A DNA stretch of 12,500 bases from Cryptococcus deneoformans JEC21 (lineage: Eukaryota; Basidiomycota; Tremellomycetes; Tremellales; Cryptococcaceae): the NCBI RefSeq assembly GCF_000091045.1, contig NC_006691.1:357621-370120 (forward strand), read 5' to 3'. Positions within the stretch are counted from its first letter, which is position 1, and each line of letters opens with the position of its first letter. Position numbers and translations under genes: made by a program. A model generated the notes under the pieces. The model had not been told where the DNA came from. It saw only the letters and a list, made by a program, of their open reading frames with translations, and ran no database searches. Below are positions 1 through 7,747 of this stretch, piece by piece.

Positions 1-991
1 CGGCACGCATGAGGTACTTTTCACCGAAATTCTTAGACTTGTACCACTTCATGTGAATTTTTCGGACCAAGCGATACGCGTCGGCAACTGAGTCAACGGT
101 GAGGCAAAAACTGGAGACGAGACTGAACTTGGATCTATGTCTTCTTGTTAGGATTGTCCAGCAAACATGTAATCGGCACTTACGGCGGCAGTCTTTTGCA
201 AGAGTCGGGTCCTTCCACTAGGTTGCAATCTTTCGCCAGTCGCTTCACATCATCATAGCTTGCTCCTCCTGGTAATCCTTTGACGATAACCCTTCTCCCA
301 CTAAATCCAGGCTTAAGCACCCAATCCGTGGTGAAACCTGGGTCTACAGCTTTACCTCTCTCCACAGCCCTCACATCGGAATCGTGCTTGGCAACCTCGA
401 TCATGCCATTTATCCATTCCTTCGGCGTTGTGGAAGTAAATTGTACATGAGAGACGGGCGTAAGGTTCGGGTTCACATTGGGATTTTGATTAGACTGGCG
501 GCCGGAGGGCAGCCCCGTGGAAGTGGAGAAGAGAGGATGTGTCTGAAGGTGTGAATAGATAGCCTCGGCGTGGGCCTGAGAAGGAGTGGTGAGATGCCAT
601 GTTCGTGTCAGTGATGGCGTTCTGGGGAGAGAAGGCGCAGGAGAAGTGACTTATGAATGCGCATAGAGTTAGAGGAGACAACGACAGCTAGTCAAGAAAC
701 GAAACAAAACTCACTGGCAGTGACAGGGAAAGAAGAGTCCACAGCGCCCCCATCTCTCAAAGCTCTCAAGATATCACTTGGAAGAGCAGTTCGCGGTATG
801 TTATTAAGTAGAAGATATCTTGGCCTGACATGCTCGTGCATCCGATCTGCACACAGTTGATGGCGTTTAGTAACATGTCTACCTCAGTCTGAGCGATTGT
901 ACTTACGAAACTGAGATACTGAGTACGTTCTAGGCTTAATCCGGGGGATTGACTCGGAAGCCTCATTGAGCAGTCTTACGGCGTACTTCAT
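1..991 (-). CDS. Probable mitochondrial RRM-type RNA-binding protein, 3' end outside window
   Basis: I see four exons on the minus strand: 991-907, 846-715, 649-184 and 134 to beyond base 1, about 272 codons. Introns are 906-847, 714-650 and 183-135, with donors GTAAGT, GTGAGT and GTAAGT. The second has a CTAAC branch point about 20 nt before its acceptor, and all phases agree. The N-terminus (MKYAVRLLNEASESIPRIK) is basic and amphipathic with almost no acidic residues in the first ten, like a mitochondrial presequence. An RRM-like beta1-alpha1 stretch, YLLLNNIPRTALPSDILRAL, lies at about residues 39-58. A second one begins at about 191 (RRVIVKGLPGG) and continues through helix and strand signatures (VSSFCLTVDSVADAYRLV) into the last visible exon. 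The two are joined by a Ser/Thr/Pro-rich linker. RRM folds bind single-stranded RNA. The mitochondrial location and an RNA target are inferred. I do not recognise a named orthologue. The start at 991 is the first ATG giving a continuous spliced frame. Confidence 0.72.
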
Positions 992-2090
992 TTTTGACGA
1001 TGACTGAATAATTTCCGATGAAGATATAAGAGTATGTTTTTGACGAACGAGCGAGATGATTCTTTGGCGGTGGAAGAGTGGTCGTGGTCAGTGGCCGACG
1101 AACAAAAAAGTTAAGAGAAAATAAATAATCAAATGCCGACCGATGCTTAAATAATTACGTAAAACAAGTTACTCGAAGGGAAATTGTCTTCTGCCAGGTC
1201 TGCTTCTCCATCCTATCTACAGTGGAAGAAAAAGAGAAGAACATGGTAGGCAATTCAGCTATTGAACTTGTTGGATACATGGGATGTCCGCCATGAGATT
1301 GAGAGGCTATGTGCATGGTATTGTAAACTCTGGGATCGCTTTTTCAGTGGCCTGTTGTAAGTTATCATTTAGCGGTGCTGCTTTCTCAGGAACATTATTG
1401 TTGTACATGAATCCAGGAAGACATGTATAGCAATTCATGGTATATATGTTAACCATCAAACTATCACGACTGTCACTACGCTCGGTAAGAGCATCGTTAT
1501 TTTAAAAGTATCTCTTCGCACTCGAGCCTCTTCCTTTTCGTGAGTTGATTCATTTCTCCTGACACGGCATGCGTTCATGTTGAAAGATAGCCAAAGCGAT
1601 CTGTTTTAGCCATCCATCTTTGGACCTCTTCGGTGCAGGAATACAGTCATCCACGATCCCGCACTACACCATTCATATCAATTGACGCAAACAACAAAAC
1701 ACTGCATGAACCGCCGTGAACGCGAACACACAACGATGGTGGCGGCGGAATTAAGGGATTCGGCCGGGTACTCGGAATTTACCACGTGGCATCCCTGAGT
1801 TGCCCCGTATCTCTGTGCCTGAAAGGACGCATCTGTTGACCGCTGTTGATTTCTACGAGCAGTAAAACCATCGCGTATCTCTTGTTATTTCTTCTTCTCC
1901 AGCAAGCCGGCAGCCACAACAATAGGCATTCTATCTTCACCCTATACTTCCCGCTACTCTCTAATCTCGGCTCCCTCTGGATCCTTCTTCCCTGGACAGC
2001 AGACACTCTTTTTCTTGGAATCGACGAATCCACCAAACAAAAGTTGAGCAATAAACAAGGCCGCACACGAGAAGCTACGAAGTAGTACGA
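992..2090. other. Divergent intergenic region between the RRM gene and CKS1
   Basis: About 1.1 kb separates the ATG of the minus-strand RRM gene from the CKS1 5' UTR intron. It must hold both promoters and 5' leaders. Open frames here (for example 1779-2066 minus and 1846-2085 plus) start at non-ATG codons or lack recognisable protein features, and I see no tRNA or other structured RNA. The stretch at 1860-2000 is pyrimidine-rich on the plus strand, which fits a fungal promoter or leader. No specific binding site is claimed. Confidence 0.5.
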
Positions 2091-2158
2091 GTATGTTTCT
2101 ACGTTTCATTCCTTTTGCATCGGGTATCTGCTGAATTTCTAACAATTACCTCCTACAG
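2091..2158 (+). other. Predicted 5' UTR intron of CKS1
   Basis: This 68-nt stretch begins with GTATGT, has a TTCTAAC branch-point match about 20 nt before the end, and finishes with a pyrimidine-rich CTACAG. After it, no ATG occurs before the CKS1 start at 2258, so splicing leaves a clean leader. It is inferred from splice signals only. The transcript start upstream is not known. Confidence 0.6.
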
Positions 2159-2257
2159 ATATAACGACCATTCCAATATACATACATAGATCACTCTCTA
2201 AACTCAGATTCAGTGTCCGTGACAGAGACCTCCACTTCAAACATCAAAACCCAAACA

Positions 2258-3015
2258 ATGAGCAAGAAGTATCACCAGAAGGCTTACACCGCCGAAGAGA
2301 AACGAAAAGCCATTCAGATGTACGAAGAGAAGATTCATTACAGTGCCAGATATTCTAGTGGGTACACGTTTCCTGACCAGGACGCGGGAGTGATGATGTT
2401 TGGTCTCTTTGGCGCGTTGTTTACTGACTCTGGTTGGTTTATCTGTAGATGATGAATGGGAGTTCAGGTAGGTCTTCAATCCACAGCATTACCTTGAATG
2501 AAGCTGATCTCATTTGATTTATCAGACATGTCATTGTCAGTAATTATATATTGATACATGGCCATCTCAGACACTTTACTAACGTTGATACCTTCAAGAT
2601 TCCAAAACCCCTTGTCAGATTCATTCCTCCTGGCGTCTGTGCTGAAGAAGTTTGGAGAGGGATTGGGATTAGACAGTCCCCTGGGTGAGCTATATCTTGA
2701 GTTTTAATGTAAACATTCACTGATTGTGATGTGCCTGTTTATGCAGATGGGAGATGTATATGCGTCACGAGCCTGTAAGTGAAGCGTACAACGAAACCAT
2801 GTAGAACTTCTGCTAACCATAAGCCCAGGAACCGGTACATTAGTCTATAGACAAGGAATCCATGAAGCGATCGCTAACACCTTCTGCAGCATGTCCTCCT
2901 CTTCCGTCGCCCTAAAAATTACGACCAAATTCACCGACCATTTTCCCAAACATTAGCCGCTCGAAAGCTCAACATTAGCCGTGAAGTCACAGCTCATCCT
3001 GCTCCAGCAAAGTAA
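2258..3015 (+). CDS. CKS1: Cyclin-dependent kinase regulatory subunit (CKS1/Suc1 family)
   Basis: The exons are 2258-2357, 2449-2467, 2526-2535, 2599-2684, 2747-2774, 2829-2834 and 2890-3015, giving 375 nt and 124 residues. CKS proteins bind CDKs and recognise phosphorylated partners, so this one should act in cell-cycle control in nucleus and cytoplasm. Family signatures run in order: KIHYSARYSNDEWEFRHV (25-42), PKPLV, VWRGIGIRQSPGW (61-73), and HEPEPHVLLFRRP (79-91), which contains the HxPEPH hinge. By family alignment the anion-binding positions are present: Arg31 (usually Lys), Arg40, Ser70, Trp73 and an Arg in LFRRP. A short tail follows, ending HPAPAK. The start ATG has context CAAACAATGAG and matches the family's N-terminal length. 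Introns are 91, 58, 63, 62, 54 and 55 nt, all with CTRAY-type branch points. They total slightly more than the coding sequence. Exons of 19, 10 and 6 nt are unusual. Each is required to keep the conserved protein intact. Confidence 0.93.
2829..2834 (+). other. 6-nt coding microexon of CKS1 (Glu82-Pro83)
   Basis: The six bases GAACCG lie between an acceptor CCCAG, with GCTAACC branch point upstream, and a donor GTACAT. The flanking introns (2775-2828, 54 nt; 2835-2889, 55 nt, branch CTAAC) are each normal in size. The microexon encodes Glu-Pro and completes the HEPEPH motif that is near-invariant in CKS proteins. Splicing straight from 2774 to 2890 would also stay in frame but would drop these two residues. 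Confidence 0.85.
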
Positions 3016-3390
3016 TCAATGCGCTCAAGCGTTGCCGGATCCCTCTCTCGCCTTTGTATTGCAATAATGTGCCTGTCTCTAATTCTTTTACTGCATTAAG
3101 TTTTATTATCTTGGTCTTCGTCATTTGTTTGAAATGGCGCGTAGTTTGTTTTTTATAGCATTTTTTGTTACCATTGAGAGGCATATTAAGATTAGGAATA
3201 AAAGGGAGGTGTGCTAGCCGCAATTACGAACGAAAGTAACCGCGTCAGTAATTAGAAATCCCATGGCATGGATGTAAGAAGTCTAAACCAAAAAATAGTG
3301 CATGGGCAGTACAAGAAAATGGAACCTTTTAGTGAATTGATGCTGTTAATTCTTCATTTCTCTCCAACTCTCCCGTTACTAAAGCTTAAT
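3016..3390. other. Convergent intergenic region between CKS1 and heme oxygenase
   Basis: The 375 bp between two facing stop codons should hold both 3' UTRs. An AATAAA hexamer at 3197-3202 on the plus strand could serve CKS1 polyadenylation, but that is weak evidence in fungi. T-rich runs around 3080-3170 are consistent with 3' processing sequence. I see no gene here. Confidence 0.45.
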
Positions 3391-4640
3391 TTAAGCGAAC
3401 AACTTTGAGAGGAGGGGTCCGACGTAGATGTTCAAGAACACGCCAAAGAGGGCTGCTGCAAGGAACCAGGCCGATTGCGTGAGGAGTTCTGCGCGGGTTT
3501 GCGGTCTGTTTTCGGTAGCAACAGCGCCAGATTCAGCCTTCTTGCTGTCCTTGGCAGGTACTTGAATGATGGAGAAAAGATCTGTATTGAGGGAGAAAGC
3601 AAGATTGGCCTCTTCGATGAGGTCGGCTGCATTCGGTATTAGCACGTTTTCATAGGATTGACAAATAAGATGACTTACCCTTAAGCCTCTGGTCCTCGCC
3701 CACACCCTCATCCATACCTCGTCTGTACCAATCCTTTACTTCAGCCAGTCGCTTCTTTGTCTCGGCTCTGCTTTCATCGCCTTGCGCATTGCCTCCCTTC
3801 TGGAAATCAAACTGGTAGAACTTGGTCCCATCATCGCCCGGAAGATCGAAAGATTTCTTCACTCGCGCACCGATGAATTGTCCTCCGGAAAGGTCACCGA
3901 GGTATCGCACGTAAGCGTGGGCAAGAAGGCCTGGAGCGGTGACGGGAGAAGCGGACAGTGTTCGGACGTGGCTGAGGTAGTTTGTCAAAGGCCTGGGAGG
4001 GTCGTTGAATATGGGCGCAATGAAGGAGGGAAGAGGGAACGGAGGAAGCGGAGTGGCAGGCTCATTGAGAGAGACATTGGTCTCCACGGCAGTCTTGTCC
4101 TTGGGCAAGAGGGTGAGGAGGTAATTGATATCGGCAGCGAGAGGGGCAGCACGGGCGAGGAGGGCTGGGTCATAGGTGGGGGCGAGGACGGGATTTGAGG
4201 AGTTCTCTTGGAGGCCGAGTTCAAGCACGCTAGGTGACACATTAGCGAATTTAGTCCAAAGGAGTCGGTCACCATCAGAGCCGAACTTGTGGTACAACAC
4301 ATGGGACTTACTCGTAGATCCTCCAAAGAGCGGCAAGCCATCTGATGTACTCCTCCAAACCCAAGTCGCCTTGAACCAGAGCTGCAGCACCAGCAGAGTG
4401 CTCAGCCTTGACGTGGGCCCTCTTGGTACCGAGCTTAAGCAAAGACGAGATGGGGTTCCTCAAATCCAGTTCAGGAAGACCATCAATGCCAGGCTCGGTG
4501 ATCTTCGCTGACGATTGAGCGGGATGCTCCAAGGGTGGGGTGTTGGGTCGGAACGAGGGGGTGTCGAGCGGGCTGGAGACGCCGATGTGCAACTGGGAAG
4601 CAGCGACAATGTTAGCGAATGGACAGGTGCGATCGGCCAT
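3391..4640 (-). CDS. HMX1: Heme oxygenase with C-terminal membrane anchor
   Basis: The exons are 4640-4312, 4229-3679 and 3626-3391 (1116 nt, 371 residues). The introns, 82 and 52 nt, have CTAAT branch points. The enzyme opens heme to biliverdin, CO and Fe2+ using electrons from cytochrome P450 reductase, normally on the cytosolic face of the ER. Evidence: SLLKLGTKRAHVKAEHSAG near residues 66-84 holds the expected proximal heme ligand, His76. The LAHAYVRYLGDLSGGQ signature (212-227) is the flexible distal helix over the heme. NPVLAPTYDPALLAR matches the family's SPVFAPxYxPxxLxR. A hydrophobic stretch at about 346-367, four residues before the stop, is a tail anchor. A Pro-rich loop (about 168-189) and a roughly 65-residue N-terminal extension exceed the core fold. 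The N-terminus contains Cys-Pro-Phe (6-8). The start chosen, at 4640, has strong context (ATCATGGCC). A longer form through an upstream exon is possible. The gene faces CKS1 and diverges from GUP1. Confidence 0.93.
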
Positions 4641-4679
4641 GATGAAAGTGAAGAATAAGGAGACCGGGGAGATCAATAG

Positions 4680-4820
4680 CTAAGAGATTAATGGAACTGG
4701 CAATAGTAAGACAATAATACGTCTGAAGACGCAATAGGATCACCAAGATGGTGTGATGATGGGAAGGCTTAGATTAGTGACAAAATAACTCACTTGCTTA
4801 TCAGATACGGCGGTCTGCAT
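4680..4820 (-). other. Possible upstream leader exon and intron of heme oxygenase
   Basis: On the minus strand an ATG at 4820 opens nine codons (MQTAVSDKQ, to 4794), followed by a GTGAGT donor at 4793. Joined to the acceptor CTCTTAG (AG at 4681-4680, a 114-nt intron), the frame runs through a hydrophobic stretch, LLISPVSLFFTFI, into the main Met at 4640. Joined instead to the CCAG acceptor (AG at 4698-4697) it soon meets a stop, so it would be an upstream ORF in a spliced 5' UTR. The intron is longer than its neighbours and its branch point is unclear. Confidence 0.35.
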
Positions 4821-5461
4821 CTTGGCGCGCAAATCTGGTCAGTGGTGAAAATCAAAGGAAGGGCGTAGACAAGATACTGATGGACAATAATGGAGGTATT
4901 GGACTGAGGAATTGAGGGCCGTCGTTGACGTGGAAGGGCGAAGAGAGAAGCGCGGGAAGATCAGAGAAACAGAAGAATATGCCAAGTGTTGTAGGTAACG
5001 GAACAAATGCCGGAGAAGCGAAATGGCGACAGCAGTTATCTCGAGCGATATCGGCCGAGTGGAGATCGTCGTGTGGGTGTTTTGGATTTTTCATGCATGC
5101 AAATAATTTTCGGAAAATCGTACTTTTGCCAGCTTGAGCTAACGCATGGTAAAGCAAACTCCTAAGGAGCTACATAGGTCTTGAGAAGAAGGTTGTGCTG
5201 CATTATAAAAAATGCAATCCCGGACACACTGTAAGTTCCCCAAGACCTTTCTACGTCGCGTTCGCGTATGTAGCCAGTTCCCGCAGCGAACCTGCTGGCA
5301 CTCAGCCATCGATACGTAACGGGTTAGGGCAGTTAGTGTATTAGCAATACGCTGCTATTGAACCAGTACATATCATAATCAACTCCCCCAGTACAGCGAT
5401 ATATACAGCCTTTTCTCCTCCACGCCCGCCATGAACGCTGCCCGATACACTCATTGCAAGC
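4821..5461. promoter_or_regulatory. Divergent promoter region of heme oxygenase and GUP1
   Basis: About 640 bp lie between the leader ATGs of two diverging genes, so both promoters should be here. A TATATA element at 5400-5405 lies about 60 bp before the plus-strand leader ATG, and another A/T element (TATAAAAAA) is near 5204. No TATA element is evident for the heme oxygenase. The open frames in the region (4852-5157 minus, 4925-5137 plus) show no recognisable domain. No iron- or heme-responsive site is claimed. Confidence 0.5.
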
Positions 5462-5576
5462 ATGAACAACGGTAATGCGCCCTTCACAAATCGTGCACGC
5501 GTGAGTCAAAGTCAACTTCCATCACTATTATCCACTGACCTCCCATGCGCAGAACCGACAAGCGAGGATCACAAAA
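5462..5576 (+). other. Possible leader exon and intron upstream of GUP1
   Basis: An ATG at 5462 opens 13 codons ending at 5500, then GTGAGT begins a 52-nt intron (5501-5552). That intron has a CACTGAC branch point and a GCGCAG acceptor. The next exon adds eight codons and runs in frame into the Met at 5577, giving a 21-residue basic N-terminal extension. If the intron is retained, the same ATG starts a 64-codon frame (to 5656) that overlaps the main start out of frame. Splicing would therefore decide whether this ATG helps or blocks translation of GUP1. Confidence 0.5.
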
Positions 5577-7747
5577 ATGCCGCCTCTAGAAGACCCCATA
5601 CCACCTCCTATAACACCTCAACACGGCATAAAGAAAGGAAAGCTCTTCGTCACTGACTTTACCATTACAATACCCGGTTCAAATGCTCGAAACCCGGCTG
5701 GACATGAGCCAGGACCTTCAAAATGGCATACGCTGGAGTTCCGATTGTATACTCTAGTATTTATTATGGTGGTACCAATGATGATATGGGTTCCTATGAG
5801 AGTCAGCTTGCGTGGGTTCAAGTCCTTGGAGAGAGAGTATGGCAGAACTGATCGTTGAGCGCAGCAAGCCATCCCAACTACTATAAATTTGCCCACAAGC
5901 TGTCACCAGGTTGGCTCTTTGGAAGACCTGTTGTACGCTTCCCGTGAATCAAATGCTCGCCTTGGTCTTATTGACACGAAATTTAGGATAACAGTGACAC
6001 CCAATACCGATCCTTCCGAGACAACCTTCTCGCCCTTGTCGTCCTTTCCTCCGCTTACCTTGTCACTTCTTCTCTTCAAGCCCGCTTAGCTCCATCCCCT
6101 TCTTCCAGGGCCAAATTTATTGCACTATTCTCCACATTTATGATAATACTCCTCCATGGAACTTCAGCTATCAAGATCATCGCTCTGCTAGCCATCAACT
6201 ATCACGTCTCGAAATTTCCCGCCACGCCTTTAATCCGCAAATTTTGGCCCTGGTTGATAATCTGTGGAAACATGGCAATTCTCTTGTTTAACGAGATATG
6301 GGAAGGATACAAGTTTGGAAGTTTGCATGCGAAGCTCGGCGTACTGGTGAGCGAGTCTTATAAAAAAACTTAAACGGGGCTAACGTGATCATGTAGGACA
6401 CTTATAAGGGACTGTTGCCTAGATGGCATGTCGGTTTCAACATTACGATGATGAGACTGGTTTCTTTTGGCCTAGACTATATCTGGAAAGAACCATCGAA
6501 TAACACATCCGTAAGCTCCGTTATCGTCTTAAAATGGATAAATATTAAGAGAGCCTTAAGCCTCCAGCAGAATATCGCAAGCGTGTTCAGACATCTGGCG
6601 CCGAACAAGATTATTCATTCATCAATTACATGGCATACTGCTTGTACCCTCCTCTGTATATTGCGGGCCCTATTATGACCTTCAATGATTTTTTATGGCA
6701 GGTATGCTTCTTAAGACCTCTCCTGAAGTAAGCGGAATGGCTGATAGCTCCGGCAGCTTCGAGCTCCTGCGTCAATTAGCGTACGAGCGAAGCTGACTTA
6801 TGCTGTCCGCTTTCTGTTCTGCATCCTGACCATGGAGTCAATACTCCATACAATCTATGTTGTGGCAATTAAAGACACAGCGGCCTGGGAGGGAGATTCG
6901 CCCGCCGAGTTGAGCATGATAGGATTCTGGAATTTGGTGATAGTATGGTTGAAGGTATATTCGTACATTTCTGGATTCCCGCATTTGTGCTGACAAATAT
7001 TGCCTATAGCTGCTCATTCCTTGGAGATTCTTCCGTCTTTGGGCTCTACTCGATGGCGTTGATCCTCCTGAGAACATGATCCGTTGTGTCGCGAACAATT
7101 ATTCGGCTTTGGGTTTCTGGCGTAGCTGGCATCGAAGCTTCAACCTCTGGGTTGTTAGGTACGTACCTTTTTCCAGCTCTCAGCCTCTTTACCAACTTGA
7201 TTGCCTCAGATATATTTACGTACCTGTGGGAGGATCGAAGAACATAATCCCAGCCACATTACTCGTCTTCACTTTCGTAGCTCTTTGGCATGATCTGTCA
7301 TTCAAATTGCTTGCGTGGGGATGGCTGGTCAGCTTATTCCTCGTTCCTGAAATACTGGTGAGAAAATTATTCGCTGCAGACAAGGTATGTGGAGGTTTCT
7401 ATGTCGCGGGGCGGACGACTTACCATTATGACCGAAGTATGGAGCGCATCCTCTATATCGTCATGCCTGCGCTGTAGGCGCCGTGGCCAACATTCTACTT
7501 ATGATGACTGCCAACCTTGTCGGTTTTGTCTTGGGTCTCGACGGGACAAAGCATCTTTTGCACGAACTTACATCGACAATATCAGGTGCGCCATTCTAAT
7601 CTAACAGCATAAAAGTTTATTCATTTACACTGCATGATAGGGTGGTCTTTCATGCTGTTTGCGAGCTCATGTCTATTTGTCGCCGCGCAAGTCATGTTTG
7701 AATACCGGGAGGAAGAAAAGCGCAGAGGATTAGACAGGCGATGTTGA
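5577..7747 (+). CDS. GUP1: GUP1-like MBOAT O-acyltransferase
   Basis: The exons are 5577-5811, 5865-5932, 5987-6346, 6397-6510, 6561-6701, 6748-6954, 7010-7158, 7210-7384, 7438-7585 and 7641-7747, giving 567 residues. Yeast Gup1 is an ER multi-pass enzyme that adds a long acyl chain to lyso-GPI anchors. It was first linked to glycerol uptake. Evidence in order: a cytosolic N-terminus, then a membrane segment ([19 protein letters not shown]). Next come [12 protein letters not shown] and [14 protein letters not shown], both Gup1 hallmarks. [20 protein letters not shown] is followed by [28 protein letters not shown] (411-422) and [14 protein letters not shown], with the catalytic MBOAT histidine at about 452, follow. 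The C-terminus is a basic, acidic-rich tail ([15 protein letters not shown]). Length fits the family. Introns are 46-55 nt. The exon 6 start is uncertain: acceptors at 6747 or 6756 both keep frame. The protein appears intact. Confidence 0.92.

Noticed and set aside
620..664. Apparent frameshift in a presequence-like start (ATG at 664) at the GGGG run 624-627 of the RRM gene
   Set aside because: A phase-consistent splice model (intron 714-650, CTAAC branch point) joins an upstream exon directly to the right frame, so no frameshift or base error is needed.
1779..2145. Overlapping open frames on both strands upstream of CKS1
   Set aside because: They start at non-ATG codons or have low-complexity translations without domains, and they overlap the likely promoter and 5' UTR intron of CKS1.
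3782..4511. Plus-strand frames opposite the heme oxygenase gene (3782-4198 and 4176-4511)
   Set aside because: They mirror the antisense coding strand. The minus-strand frame carries the conserved heme oxygenase signatures.
5812..5830. tRNA B-box-like sequence GGTTCAAGTCC
   Set aside because: The flanking bases do not form a T-arm stem and no A box or acceptor stem is seen. It falls in the first GUP1 intron.
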